Assembly: GCF_003710815.1 (NCBI RefSeq)
Contig: NZ_RHHP01000006.1
Span: 172,198 to 236,197, forward strand
DNA: 64,000 bases
Direction of reading: 5' to 3'
From: Brevibacillus centrosporus
GTDB lineage: Bacteria; Bacillota; Bacilli; Brevibacillales; Brevibacillaceae
Of the stretch, positions 46,869 to 55,850 are shown piece after piece (position 1 is the first letter of the stretch; each line of letters opens with the position of its first letter). The notes below the pieces were generated by a model, which was not told where the DNA came from, ran no database searches, and was given only the letters and a program-made list of their open reading frames with translations. The translations under genes were made by a program, and so were the position numbers.

Positions 46869-46880
46869 AGTTAAACAAAA

Positions 46881-46943
46881 GTAAAAATATTATAAATAGA
46901 TGTAAAGATGCTGAAAGGCTTGCTTGGCCCCTTACCGTATAAT
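46881..46943 (+). promoter_or_regulatory. 21-bp direct-repeat operator and promoter of SBP4
   Basis: Repeats start at 46881 (GTAAAAATATTATAAAT) and 46902 (GTAAAGATGCTGAAAGG); the -10 TATAAT is perfect and begins at 46938, 36 bp after the second repeat. Confidence 0.75.
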
Positions 46944-46998
46944 GCAGTTAAGCAAACATTGCAGAAATTTCGACAGCATCTTACAGGGGGACAATCCA

Positions 46999-48570
46999 AT
47001 GAAAAAAGCACGTTTGTTTGGATCCTTGCTCGCTTTGACGCTGACCGTCGGTGCCGTATTGACCGGCTGCGGTGCAGGGCAAGAGCAATCGGGATCGGGA
47101 GCATCCGCACCAGCGGACGGCCCGAAAGCAGGGGGAACACTGATTGTAGCGCGCAAGGCAGACGCGAACAATCTCGACCCTCAATTCATCACCAACATTC
47201 CTTCCGCGAACTACATTTATGGAAAAGTGTACGAGAGCTTGATTTCGCGGGATAAAAATTCCGAGTACAAGCCTACCTTGGCAACGGAGTGGAAGCAGCT
47301 GGACGATTTGACATGGGAGTTCAAGCTGAGAAGCGACGTAACCTTCCACGATGGTACTCCGTTCAATGCAGAAGCTGTAAAAAAGACCTTTGAACGAGCG
47401 GTGGATCCGAAGGTAGGCTCTCCACGTGCATCCAACTTTTCCATGATCAAAGAAGTCAAGGTGGTGGATGAGCAGACCATTCACTTTATCCTGGACTATC
47501 CTTTCGCACCATTGCTCTCCATTCTCGCTAGCTCAGAAGGCAGCATCTTGAGTCCAAAGGCGATCGCTGAGCACTCGGACACGCTGTCCAAGCAGCCTGT
47601 AGGTACAGGTCCGTTCAAGTTTGAATCATGGACACCTGGCCAAGATATGACACTCGTGAAAAATGACAGCTACTGGGGCGAAAAGCCTAAGGTAGACAAA
47701 GTTGTTTACAAGGTGGTTCCTGAGGACACGACTCGTATCGCGATGGTAGAGGCAGGAGAAGCTCACATTGGTGACCAGCTGCCTGTAACAGAGGTAGAAC
47801 GTGCCCAATCTTCCCCGAACATGAACATGGTTCGCGCTGAGGGCCTGGGCGTCGAGTATATCGGCTTCAATGTAACGAAGAAGCCTTTTGACGATATTCG
47901 TGTCCGTCAAGCGGTTGCCCATGCTGTGGAAAAAGAAGCGATCGTCAAAGGCGTATACAACAACGTAGGGAACGAAGCGGTATCTGCGATGTCCTCTAAA
48001 GTAATCGGCTACAACCCGAACCTTACGGACTACACCTACGATGTAAATGAAGCGAAGAAGCTGTTGAGTGATGCTGGCTATGCTAACGGCTTTAAGACGA
48101 CAATCGTCACAGATGACCGCAAAGAGCGCATGAACGTAGCAGAGGTTATTCAATCCCAGCTGAAAGGGATTGGCATCGACGTGGAAATCAAGGTAATGGA
48201 GTACGGCGCCTACCTCGATTTCACTGACAAAGGCGAGCACGATATGTTCATCGGTGGTTGGGGGAATGCGACAGGAGACGGTGACTACAACCAGTACAAC
48301 GTCTTCCACAGCTCCTCGAAAGGCAGTATGGGGAACATTGCCTTCTACAGCAACCCGGAAGTGGACCAGCTGATTGAGCAAGGCCGTCGCGAGAAAGATC
48401 CGCAAAAACGCAATGAAATCTATGCAAAGCTGCAGGAAATCGAGCTGAAGGAAGTACCGCTCATTCCGATCCGCACGATCGATCACGTGTCGGTAACGGC
48501 CAAAGATGTACGCGGCTTCTGGTTGAGTCCGGCAGGATACCTGATGCTGGATGAAGTAACGATCCAATAG
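46999..48570 (+). CDS. Family-5 (Dpp/Opp-type) ABC substrate-binding lipoprotein, SBP4
   Basis: 523 residues from ATG 46999 (CAGGGGG upstream). Lipobox VLTGC, then GGTLIVARKADANNLDPQF and the full two-lobe fold to EVTIQ. It is close to SBP2 but differs at ligand-proximal stretches (KADANN for LSDANN, TDDRKERMN for NDNKARIN), so it may prefer another ligand. Intact, with its own operator and a terminator at 48577-48617. Confidence 0.92.
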   Translation: MKKARLFGSLLALTLTVGAVLTGCGAGQEQSGSGASAPADGPKAGGTLIVARKADANNLDPQFITNIPSANYIYGKVYESLISRDKNSEYKPTLATEWKQLDDLTWEFKLRSDVTFHDGTPFNAEAVKKTFERAVDPKVGSPRASNFSMIKEVKVVDEQTIHFILDYPFAPLLSILASSEGSILSPKAIAEHSDTLSKQPVGTGPFKFESWTPGQDMTLVKNDSYWGEKPKVDKVVYKVVPEDTTRIAMVEAGEAHIGDQLPVTEVERAQSSPNMNMVRAEGLGVEYIGFNVTKKPFDDIRVRQAVAHAVEKEAIVKGVYNNVGNEAVSAMSSKVIGYNPNLTDYTYDVNEAKKLLSDAGYANGFKTTIVTDDRKERMNVAEVIQSQLKGIGIDVEIKVMEYGAYLDFTDKGEHDMFIGGWGNATGDGDYNQYNVFHSSSKGSMGNIAFYSNPEVDQLIEQGRREKDPQKRNEIYAKLQEIELKEVPLIPIRTIDHVSVTAKDVRGFWLSPAGYLMLDEVTIQ

Positions 48571-48576
48571 TGAAAA

Positions 48577-48617
48577 AAGAGACGGGGATGGCGGAATGCG
48601 CTATCCCCGATTTTGTT
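48577..48617 (+). terminator. Terminator of SBP4
   Basis: GGGGATGGCG and CGCTATCCCC pair, followed by GATTTTGTT. Confidence 0.7.
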
Positions 48618-48845
48618 GGGAGGACTCCTCATCATGCGATCCCTCCGCTACGCTATCCTTACTGACGGGTGGAATGATCCTGGCTGGAGTGCTCCTGCTC
48701 CTGATCAGCCGAGTGGCACATCGATTGCGGTGTGGTTTACCCCGCTGGTGACGGGATCGTACATGCTGCTGCTCTCCTTTCATGAAATCATACCCATTAC
48801 GAACAAATTCATGTTATAAATAGGTTAGGTTTTCTGACATCTGTT
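48618..48845 (+). other. Degenerate region with a possible transporter C-terminal remnant
   Basis: One frame reads SLLTGGMILAGVLLLLISRVAHR, resembling a last membrane helix of an EamA-like permease. It has no start and the frame closes soon after. Nothing else is recognised. Confidence 0.3.
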
Positions 48846-48865
48846 TATTGGTGGAGGGGATTCAT

Positions 48866-49507
48866 TTGACCTGGTTTCTTTCTGGCTTTTTTCTATCCTT
48901 ATCACTATGTCTGGATTTGGGGATCGTCAATGTCGCGATCATTCGCACAGGAGTAGCACGAGGCTTGCTCCCATCCTTTCTCATTGGTGTTGGCTCGAGC
49001 TTCGGTGACTTGATTTACGCTTTGCTTTCCATGGTCGGGATCTCGCTCCTGATGGAAAATCGGGTCATCCGCTGGGTGCTTTGGTTGGGAGGGACGTTGA
49101 TTCTCTTGTACATGACTTGGAACATGATCAAAGAATTTCGAAGCCCGAAAAAAATTGACCTAGAGGAACAGGGCGGGGAGCAGAACAATCGGAAACGCAG
49201 CTGGAAAGACTTTTCCTCAGGGCTTGGCTTGGCGCTGGCCTCTCCTTCGGCTATTCTGTGGTTTGCGACGATCGGCGGCAGCGTGATCGCTTCTTCCGAT
49301 GCAAACTCGGCGTCTGCTCTTTTGCTCTTTTTCAGCGGCTTTTTTACGGCCTCGATCACATGGTCCCTGTTTATGGCAGGCGTGTCGAGCCAAGGCGGCA
49401 AATGGCTGGGACATCGTCTCGTTCGGGGCTTCTCATTTGTATCTGCACTGCTCTTTTTGTACTTTGCCGGAAAAGTGTTCCTCGACGGCTACCACTCCTT
49501 GCTGTAG
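48866..49507 (+). CDS. LysE-family exporter
   Basis: 213 residues from TTG 48866 with GTGGAGGGG six bases upstream; a start at 48848 would place the site inside the gene. Six membrane helices. Family marks: an N-terminal helix with GIVNVAIIRTGVARG, FLIGVGSSFGDLIYALLS, and the central LALASPSAILWF (the Pro-containing LysE signature). Probably exports an amino acid or related metabolite. It is followed closely by a NUDIX gene, perhaps co-transcribed. Confidence 0.88.
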   Translation: MTWFLSGFFLSLSLCLDLGIVNVAIIRTGVARGLLPSFLIGVGSSFGDLIYALLSMVGISLLMENRVIRWVLWLGGTLILLYMTWNMIKEFRSPKKIDLEEQGGEQNNRKRSWKDFSSGLGLALASPSAILWFATIGGSVIASSDANSASALLLFFSGFFTASITWSLFMAGVSSQGGKWLGHRLVRGFSFVSALLFLYFAGKVFLDGYHSLL

Positions 49508-49569
49508 CCAGTATGCACAAGGACTGGTAAGGTAGAGAAGACAAGAGCGATAGGAAGAGGTGGAGAGAA

Positions 49570-50208
49570 TTGAAAGCGGAGATACTGGACATTTTTGACG
49601 AATCCGGAACACCTATAGGCGTGGCGCCGCGCACAGAAGTACACCGACTCGGGCATTGGCACCAGACGTTTCACTGCTGGATCTATCGCGTAGAGCAATC
49701 CAAGATATGGCTGCTGTTTCAAAAGCGCCACCCGCAGAAGGATACATGCCCCAATTTATTGGACATTACATCGGCTGGCCATCTGGTAGCGTCCGAGGGT
49801 CCGGCAGACGGCGTCCGAGAGCTGGAGGAGGAGCTGGGCTTGACTGTCTCGTTCGATACGCTCGATGAGATTGGAGTGATAAATGATGTCTTGGAGGCTC
49901 CAGAGCTCATCGACAAAGAAATGTGCCATGTGTTTGCCTATGCTTGTGATCAGCCCCTGCAAGCGTATGTGCTGCAAGCGGAAGAAGTAACGGGGCTATT
50001 GTGGGCTGAGCTGGATGAGGTGGAACGACTATTCGCGGGAGAAATGTCCACGATTGCGGTGCACGGCTTTTTATCCGAGCCAGACGGTACTAGAAAGGAA
50101 GTCGAGCTTCGCGTGGAGCAGTCGGCTTTTGTCCCTCACGAGGCTCACTATTATCAGCAAGTGTTTGCAGCGGTGCGCTCTCTGGGCAAAAAGCGGCAAG
50201 CAAAATAA
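49570..50208 (+). CDS. NUDIX hydrolase
   Basis: 212 residues from TTG 49570 (AGGTGGAGAG upstream). The NUDIX box is GHLVASEGPADGVRELEEELGL (about 78-99), with the REL.EELG core binding Mg. The N-terminal EILDIFDESGTPIGVAPR and W-H-x-T-F-H segment are like IDI/YfcD-type NUDIX proteins that act on nucleoside or isoprenoid diphosphates. Substrate unknown. A terminator follows at 50223-50262. Confidence 0.9.
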   Translation: MKAEILDIFDESGTPIGVAPRTEVHRLGHWHQTFHCWIYRVEQSKIWLLFQKRHPQKDTCPNLLDITSAGHLVASEGPADGVRELEEELGLTVSFDTLDEIGVINDVLEAPELIDKEMCHVFAYACDQPLQAYVLQAEEVTGLLWAELDEVERLFAGEMSTIAVHGFLSEPDGTRKEVELRVEQSAFVPHEAHYYQQVFAAVRSLGKKRQAK

Positions 50209-50222
50209 AGGATGGTTTGGAG

Positions 50223-50262
50223 TGCCTTCCTGCCACATGGTGGGAGGGTATTTTTGTTTGGG
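50223..50262 (+). terminator. Rho-independent terminator
   Basis: GTGCCTTCCTGCC and GGTGGGAGGGTA form a stem, then TTTTTG. Confidence 0.7.
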
Positions 50263-50349
50263 CGGCCATGCTGTACGAGTGGCTTTTCGTGCTATACTGT
50301 TACAATGTTTTTAGATAGAGAATGCGTGCATAGATAGAGAGGAGATTGT

Positions 50350-51795
50350 ATGAGGGTAAAAATCATGATCGCACTGATGCTCTCGACGTTCCTGGCCGCG
50401 CTGGAAGGAACGATCGTGAGTACCGCCGTGCCTCGGATTACAAGTGATTTGTCTGGATTTGAACAAGTCAGCTGGGTGTATGCGATCTATATGCTGGCAA
50501 CAGCGGTTTCCGCGCCCATTTACGGAAAGTTGGCCGATTTGTTTGGCAGAAAAAATGTCATGATGTTCGGGATCGGCATTTTTCTTGCTGGCTCCACCTT
50601 ATGCGGACTGGCAAGTTCCATGGAGCAGCTGATCGTTTTTCGGGCGCTGCAGGGCTTGGGTGCAGGCTCCGTGATGCCGATTACGATGACGATTATCGGG
50701 GATTTGTACAACGACCAATCCTCACGTGCAAAGGCACAGGGCTGGATCAGTGCTGTGTGGGGACTTTCTGGTGTAGCAGGGCCGCTTGTGGGGGGCTTCC
50801 TCGTCGACATGCTGTCTTGGCGCTATATCTTTTTCTTGAACCTGCCTTTTGGGCTTTTGTCCTTTTTCATGCTCATGTTGTACTACAAGGAAAAGTTCGG
50901 GGCCAAAACAAAGCGGCATATCGATTACCCAGGTGCGCTGATCTTTAGCATCGGGACCATCGCTTTGCTGTACGCGCTTTTGACCGGCAGCCAGAACCAG
51001 TCCTGGCTGAGTCCGACCATCCTTTCATTGATTGCGTTTAGTCTGATCACCTATTTCATCTTCGTGACCGTCGAGAGAAAGTCACCAGAGCCTTTAATCC
51101 CGCTCAGCTTGTTTACGAATCGCAATGTGACGATGATCAACTTGCTGACGCTATTGTCCAACGCCATTGTGATCAGCCTGGTCGTCTACCTGCCGATCTG
51201 GAGCCAAGGCGTGTTGGGGGAAAGTGCGACCATGGCAGGCTTTGTCCTAACTCCCATGCCTGTTTGCTGGACGTTTGGCGCTGTGCTGTCCGGGAACCTG
51301 CTTGGACGCCTTCGCGCAGAGCAGCTGGTGACGACAGGGACAACCGTGCTTGCGATCGCTTCGTTTCTTCTGTTCCTATTGGCGGAGAGTTCGCCAGGAT
51401 TCCTGATCTATGTGGCTGTCGGGTTAATTGGCTTGGGGATGGGATTCATCAGTCCGATTGTCATGGTCAAGATTCAGGCTTCCGTTGCGGTAGATAAGCG
51501 AGGTACAGCGATTGCTCTAAACACGTTTACAGGGACGTTTAGCCAGACCTTTGGGGCTGCGGTTTTCGGGATGTTTTTCAATATGGTGACGGTAGCCAGC
51601 GGACAGACCAATCTGGGGGCGTCGTTTGAAAGCGGCGGTCTGCCTGTTGAGCAGCTCGCCCACGTTCGCAGCATTTTGGCTTCCGGGGTACACGTCGTCT
51701 TCACGGGAACATGGATCGTGGCCATTGGTTGTCTGGTGATCGCCTTGATGATTGCGAGAGCGCAAAAAGCTGCAGATGCACGTAGAGAATACTAG
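50350..51795 (+). CDS. MFS transporter, DHA2 (14-helix) drug efflux type
   Basis: 481 residues with 14 predicted helices. DHA2 marks: motif D1 FLAALEGTIVSTAVPRI in TM1, motif A GKLADLFGRKN in the TM2-3 loop, and motif C GLSGVAGPLVGG in TM5. A proton-coupled exporter of toxic cations or antibiotics in the EmrB/QacA group. Ribosome binding site GAGAGGAG. No TetR or MarR repressor is adjacent. Terminator at 51802-51835. Confidence 0.92.
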   Translation: MRVKIMIALMLSTFLAALEGTIVSTAVPRITSDLSGFEQVSWVYAIYMLATAVSAPIYGKLADLFGRKNVMMFGIGIFLAGSTLCGLASSMEQLIVFRALQGLGAGSVMPITMTIIGDLYNDQSSRAKAQGWISAVWGLSGVAGPLVGGFLVDMLSWRYIFFLNLPFGLLSFFMLMLYYKEKFGAKTKRHIDYPGALIFSIGTIALLYALLTGSQNQSWLSPTILSLIAFSLITYFIFVTVERKSPEPLIPLSLFTNRNVTMINLLTLLSNAIVISLVVYLPIWSQGVLGESATMAGFVLTPMPVCWTFGAVLSGNLLGRLRAEQLVTTGTTVLAIASFLLFLLAESSPGFLIYVAVGLIGLGMGFISPIVMVKIQASVAVDKRGTAIALNTFTGTFSQTFGAAVFGMFFNMVTVASGQTNLGASFESGGLPVEQLAHVRSILASGVHVVFTGTWIVAIGCLVIALMIARAQKAADARREY

Positions 51796-51801
51796 GTACA
51801 G

Positions 51802-51835
51802 AAAAGGCATCGGCGATCAGTCGATGCCTTTTTTC
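51802..51835 (+). terminator. Terminator of the MFS gene
   Basis: AAAAGGCATCG and CGATGCCTTTTTT. Confidence 0.88.
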
Positions 51836-51942
51836 ACCCGTAACAACGAAAACGTATTGCCTATCCCCCTGCCGATTCGGTACGATGTCCCTGTAAGAAT
51901 ATGGATGCTTCCAATATTGCGATGGACAGGGAGTGCAGGACG

Positions 51943-53193
51943 ATGGAGGAAATTCGACCGATTTCACACGAGGATATCCATGATGTTGTCAGGATTACAG
52001 CGTTGGCGTACCCCGGAAGCAATCTCCTTGCCCCCGACAATCGGAAGCGTTTTGCGGAGCGTGTGCAGGATACACTGGAGAATGACCAAAATGCCAGCTT
52101 CCACGGACTGTTTCGGGAAGAGCGTTTGCTCGGTGTCATGAAGTGGTACGACTTTTTTATGAATGTCCGCGGAATTCAGATGCTGACTGGTGGAATCGGC
52201 ACGGTCGCTGTTGATTTGCTGCATAAAAAGGAAAAAGTAGCGAAAGCGATGCTGCAAGGCTTCCTTGCGACGTACCGGGAGCGTGGCGTCTGTCTGGTTT
52301 CGCTCTATCCGTTTCGCGTCGATTTTTACAAAAAGATGGGATTTGGCCAAGGGACCAAAGTCCATCAATATCGGATCGCTCCAGCCAGCTTTCCCTATAC
52401 TGCGAAGGACAAGGTCTCCTATTTGGGAGAGGCAGATCGGGAGCAGATCCTTGCCTGCTATCACCGCATCGTCCGTTGCACGCACGGGATGATTAAAAAG
52501 ACAGAGCGGGAGCTGAAGACCTTCCTGGATCAACCGGAACAGGTGATCGTCGGGTGCAAAAAAGACGGCAGAGTCACGGGCTATCTCGTTTTCCACTTTC
52601 AACGCACTCACGAAGAGAATCGATTGCATAATGATCTTGTCATTAAAGAATTTTTATATGAAAATCAAGAGGCGCTACTGCAGCTCCTGTCCTTTTTGCA
52701 CAGTCAGTCCGATCAGATCCAGCGTGTTGTGCTGACTACGGCTGACGAGGATTTTCACATGCTGCTGTCTGATCCTGGAAATGGAACGGACCGCTTGATT
52801 CCAAGCATCTACCACGAGAGTCATGTCTCTGGTGTCGGTTTGATGTACCGCGTGATCGATGTGCCGGGATTTTTCCATCAGCTCGCGCCATGTCGTTTTG
52901 GCAGAGAAAGCGGACTTGTGCGTCTGAACATTCGTGATTCCTTTCTCCCGGAAAATGAGGGGAGCTGGCTAATCGAATTTTCGGAAGGCTATCCGCAGGT
53001 GGTAGAGGCAGGAGAGCCAGATGTCGAGCTGGGGATGGATATTTCGGATTTTTCCTCTCTTGTCATGGGGGTGATCAGCTTGCGTAAGCTGCATCTGTAC
53101 GGTCTTGCAGACATCAGTGATGAAAAACAGATTCCATTCGTGGACAGGTTGTTTGCCACGGGAGACAAGCCGAGAAGCACAACTCCGTTTTAA
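51943..53193 (+). CDS. Eis-like GNAT acetyltransferase
   Basis: 416 residues from ATG 51943 (GTGCAGGA upstream); an earlier ATG at 51901 is possible. The N-terminal GNAT domain carries the acetyl-CoA loop region (GGIGTVAVDLLHKKEKVAKAML). A second GNAT-like domain follows (about 150-290), then a C-terminal SCP2-like sterol-carrier fold (WLIEFSEGYPQVVEAGEPDVELGMDISDFSSLVMG). This three-domain layout is that of Eis/enhanced intracellular survival proteins, which can acetylate aminoglycosides and peptides. The true substrate here is unknown. Confidence 0.88.
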   Translation: MEEIRPISHEDIHDVVRITALAYPGSNLLAPDNRKRFAERVQDTLENDQNASFHGLFREERLLGVMKWYDFFMNVRGIQMLTGGIGTVAVDLLHKKEKVAKAMLQGFLATYRERGVCLVSLYPFRVDFYKKMGFGQGTKVHQYRIAPASFPYTAKDKVSYLGEADREQILACYHRIVRCTHGMIKKTERELKTFLDQPEQVIVGCKKDGRVTGYLVFHFQRTHEENRLHNDLVIKEFLYENQEALLQLLSFLHSQSDQIQRVVLTTADEDFHMLLSDPGNGTDRLIPSIYHESHVSGVGLMYRVIDVPGFFHQLAPCRFGRESGLVRLNIRDSFLPENEGSWLIEFSEGYPQVVEAGEPDVELGMDISDFSSLVMGVISLRKLHLYGLADISDEKQIPFVDRLFATGDKPRSTTPF

Positions 53194-53281
53194 AGTGAAA
53201 ATTGTCACGAATCAGACACATTTAGGTATCTTTTTTTCCCTCCTCCCATATCATGGTACAAAATGGGAGGGGGGAAAGTCG

Positions 53282-53455
53282 GTGATCTATTTAACGCTCG
53301 TGATCTTTTTTGGTTTCCTATTGGTTGTCTGGTTCGTGGTTAAGCTCCTCTTCCGTCTGGACAAACGCGACTCGATCATCTACGACCAGCGCCAGCTGTG
53401 GGAACATTACGAAGTCGACTTGCAGGACATGCGTTATCCGAAGAAGAAAAAATAG
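53282..53455 (+). CDS. Small single-span membrane protein
   Basis: 57 residues from GTG 53282 with GGAGGGGGG upstream. One N-terminal helix (YLTLVIFFGFLLVVWFVVKLLF) and a charged cytoplasmic tail (RLDKRDSIIYDQRQLWEHYEVD...PKKKK). No family recognised. The good ribosome binding site and compact spacing before the PilZ gene support a real gene. Confidence 0.65.
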   Translation: MIYLTLVIFFGFLLVVWFVVKLLFRLDKRDSIIYDQRQLWEHYEVDLQDMRYPKKKK

Positions 53456-53511
53456 GAATGCCAATTTGTCCGATGTGATAAGATCCTATTCCTTCCAAGG
53501 TGGTGAGCAGA

Positions 53512-53976
53512 TTGACTGGAGTCACAGGGGTACATCAACGGGAATACTTTCGATTGAAGTTGGTGCAGCCTTTGTGCGCAGAGATGACGATCGTGCTCAT
53601 CAAGGGCAAGATGATGGAAATTGGAAGCGCTCACGTTTTGATCGAAGATATTGGCGCAGGGGGATTGCGCTTTTTATCCCATTTAAAAATGCCTGCCAAC
53701 GACCAGCTCGTCCTGCAATTTGCCACGGAGCTGTGCGGGGAGCCGATTACGATGTACGGTCATATCGTTCGCACGGGCTCCTGGGAAGAAAGTTTTTATG
53801 AATACGCGGTGCGCTTTACGATGGAAGAAGCCCAGCATCTTGAGATCAACAGACTGGTCAACCGCCTTGCCATACGCTATCGGAATCAAAAAGAGGTCAA
53901 GGATAGCCTGTTTTGGAAGGGAGATCGACGTGCCTTTCTCACGGCACAGGCGAATCTTACGATGGAGTCCACTTGA
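53512..53976 (+). CDS. PilZ-domain protein
   Basis: 154 residues from TTG 53512 with AAGGTGGTG six bases upstream. QREYFRL matches a relaxed RxxxR c-di-GMP motif (one Arg is a Gln/Glu variant), and IEDIGAGGLRFLS matches the second (D/N)xSxxG motif. A C-terminal helical region follows. It may bind c-di-GMP, though the altered first motif weakens that. Terminator at 53989-54034. Confidence 0.78.
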   Translation: MTGVTGVHQREYFRLKLVQPLCAEMTIVLIKGKMMEIGSAHVLIEDIGAGGLRFLSHLKMPANDQLVLQFATELCGEPITMYGHIVRTGSWEESFYEYAVRFTMEEAQHLEINRLVNRLAIRYRNQKEVKDSLFWKGDRRAFLTAQANLTMEST

Positions 53977-53988
53977 ACCTGACCATAA

Positions 53989-54034
53989 ACGAAAAGCTCC
54001 TGCGTTTAGCCTTTGGCGAACGGGGAGCTTTTTT
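53989..54034 (+). terminator. Terminator of the PilZ gene
   Basis: AAAAGCTCC and GGGAGCTTTTTT with an intervening loop. Confidence 0.8.
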
Positions 54035-54143
54035 GCATAGATCCAGGACTTTGTATAGACAGGTTTCTTGAATGTTTGACATTTTATAAACGTAATGATA
54101 AATTATCTATTATAAAACAAACAAAAGAAAGCAGTGTTTATGT

Positions 54144-55286
54144 ATGTCACTTACAGAACAATTTTGGAGTGCTACCTTCGAGGAGGTAACACAGGGATAT
54201 TGTGAGAGCGAGCATGACTATTTCTGTTTGCTTTGCGGGGAATCCATTGAAAAAGGAATCATCTATCCTGTCGAGGGACGTCTTTATGACGCGGCGAAAT
54301 TTACCCACCATCACATAGAAGAAGCGCATGGCTCTGTGTTTCAGTATTTGAGTGAGCTGGATAAAAAGATCACAGGCTTGTCCGATCACCAGAACCAGCT
54401 CATGCGCCTATTCTTCCAAGGGAAGAGCGATCAGGAAGTGCAAAAGGAGATGGGCATTGGAAGCGCGTCTACCATCCGCAACCATCGCTTTGCGTTAAAG
54501 GAAAAGGAGCGCCAGGCCAAGGTCTTTCTGGTGATGATGGAGCTGATGAAAGGAACGGCCAAGAAATCGCCTGTGACAGCCGTTGTATCGGATGCGCCAA
54601 GGTCCCCGAAAAAGAAAGACGATGAGCTGCAAGTGTCTGCTGCGGAGTATGCGGAAATTACACAAAAATACTTTCCTGAGGGAACGCTTGGCCGCCTGGA
54701 GCATTATCCACGCAAGCTCAAGCATCGGCTGGTCGTGCTGGAGGAGATCACCAAGCGTTTTGATCCAAAGAAAATCTACAGCGAAAAAGAAGTGAATGCG
54801 GTGCTGGAAACTGCCTACGAGGATTACGTGACGATCAGGAGGTACCTGATTGACCACGGCTTTCTGGATCGAGCAGCAGATGGCAGCGAGTACTGGGTGA
54901 GAAGCAACGGAGAGGAGCAGGAAAAACAGATGAATCGCAAGCAAGAGCTCAAACAGATGTATCGGGAAGTCAAAACAGAAGCCGGCGTTTATCAGATCAA
55001 AAACATACAGAACGGCAAAGTATGGGTCGATGCGACGAAAAACCTGAAAACAATGAATGGCAAACAATTTACGCTCAAGCACGGGTCGCATACCAACAAA
55101 GCACTCCAAAAGGAATGGAACGAATACGGAGAGGATGCTTTCGTATTTGAAGTGCTGGAGGTATTGGAGCATCCGCCAGATCCCTTTTTCGATTTAGAGG
55201 ATGCCTTGGAAAAATTGGAGAACAAATGGCTCGACAAGCTTCAGCCCTATGGAGAGCAAGGCTACAACGAAAAGAAAAAACGGTAA
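54144..55286 (+). CDS. DUF2087 protein with HTH and C-terminal GIY-YIG nuclease domain
   Basis: 380 residues. An N-terminal Cys pair (FCLLCG) and a LuxR-like helix-turn-helix (LSDHQNQLMRLFFQGKSDQEVQKEMG, about 95-125) precede a DUF2087 domain (about 185-255: LGRLEHYPRKLKHRLVVLEEI, YVTIRRYLIDHGFLDRAADG). A GIY-YIG-like module follows (about 275-340: AGVYQIKNIQNGKVWVDATKNL), with the Gly-Val-Tyr and Gln-Ile in place of GIY and YIG. A DNA-binding, possibly DNA-cleaving protein of unknown role. It is monocistronic with a start behind AAAGAAAGCAG. Confidence 0.82.
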   Translation: MSLTEQFWSATFEEVTQGYCESEHDYFCLLCGESIEKGIIYPVEGRLYDAAKFTHHHIEEAHGSVFQYLSELDKKITGLSDHQNQLMRLFFQGKSDQEVQKEMGIGSASTIRNHRFALKEKERQAKVFLVMMELMKGTAKKSPVTAVVSDAPRSPKKKDDELQVSAAEYAEITQKYFPEGTLGRLEHYPRKLKHRLVVLEEITKRFDPKKIYSEKEVNAVLETAYEDYVTIRRYLIDHGFLDRAADGSEYWVRSNGEEQEKQMNRKQELKQMYREVKTEAGVYQIKNIQNGKVWVDATKNLKTMNGKQFTLKHGSHTNKALQKEWNEYGEDAFVFEVLEVLEHPPDPFFDLEDALEKLENKWLDKLQPYGEQGYNEKKKR

Positions 55287-55309
55287 TGTTCCACCATCAG
55301 GCTTATGAA

Positions 55310-55615
55310 TCAGTCGAGCAGGTGAAAACGCTCCAGCTGATCCCATAAGCCTTCTTTTTTCAAGATTTCCCTTTGCTTAGGACCGATTAGGTCAAAGTGA
55401 GGAAAGGGTGGTCGATCGTGTATATAGGCAGGATTTAAGCCATTCTCCAGGCACCATTGCGTGAGAAGGGTGCGGTTGGCACAACCAACCTTGGTGACCG
55501 TTTTTACGCCAGGAAAGCGGGGATCGATCCAATAGTGGGTGAGATAGGCGATCTCCTCTCTGGTTACGGCTTGCTTCCAGCGATTTAATTCTGCGCGAGT
55601 GATTCCAAATGCCAC
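55310..55615 (-). CDS. YneQ-like conserved protein of unknown function
   Basis: 101 residues. The whole chain looks like one small domain: MAFGITRAELNRWKQAV, EIAYLTHYWIDPRFPGVKTVTKVGC, then PPFPHFDLIGPKQREIL. It resembles Bacillus YneQ as I remember it. Conserved His, Trp, Cys and Asp residues suggest an enzyme or metal site, but no activity is known. Convergent with the DUF2087 gene, 24 bp apart. Confidence 0.75.
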   Translation of the reverse strand: MAFGITRAELNRWKQAVTREEIAYLTHYWIDPRFPGVKTVTKVGCANRTLLTQWCLENGLNPAYIHDRPPFPHFDLIGPKQREILKKEGLWDQLERFHLLD

Positions 55616-55680
55616 GTCTCTTCATCCTTTGGGGTATTTCTCAGGCTCTCCTTATCATAACAGAATGGATTCGCAGAATG

Positions 55681-55729
55681 AAAAAAGACAGACTTCCGAT
55701 TGCTCGCTGCAGGGAAGTCTGTCTTTTTT
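55681..55729. terminator. Strong hairpin terminator
   Basis: AAAAAAGACAGACTTCC and GGGAAGTCTGTCTTTTTT. Confidence 0.85.
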
Positions 55730-55850
55730 GTGCAGATATTCTTATCCAGCGTAAAGCGCAACTAAAGCTCCGCCAAAGGCTTGACGAAGCCCTAATTTCT
55801 TACGTGAATGTTACACTCCTCCACGAGGGGCTTTTGCGATCGAGGATTTC

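Noticed and set aside
48613..48819. 68-codon plus-strand frame after SBP4
   Set aside because: Translation is not protein-like overall. Another frame contains a better but fragmentary membrane helix, so the region is treated as degenerate.
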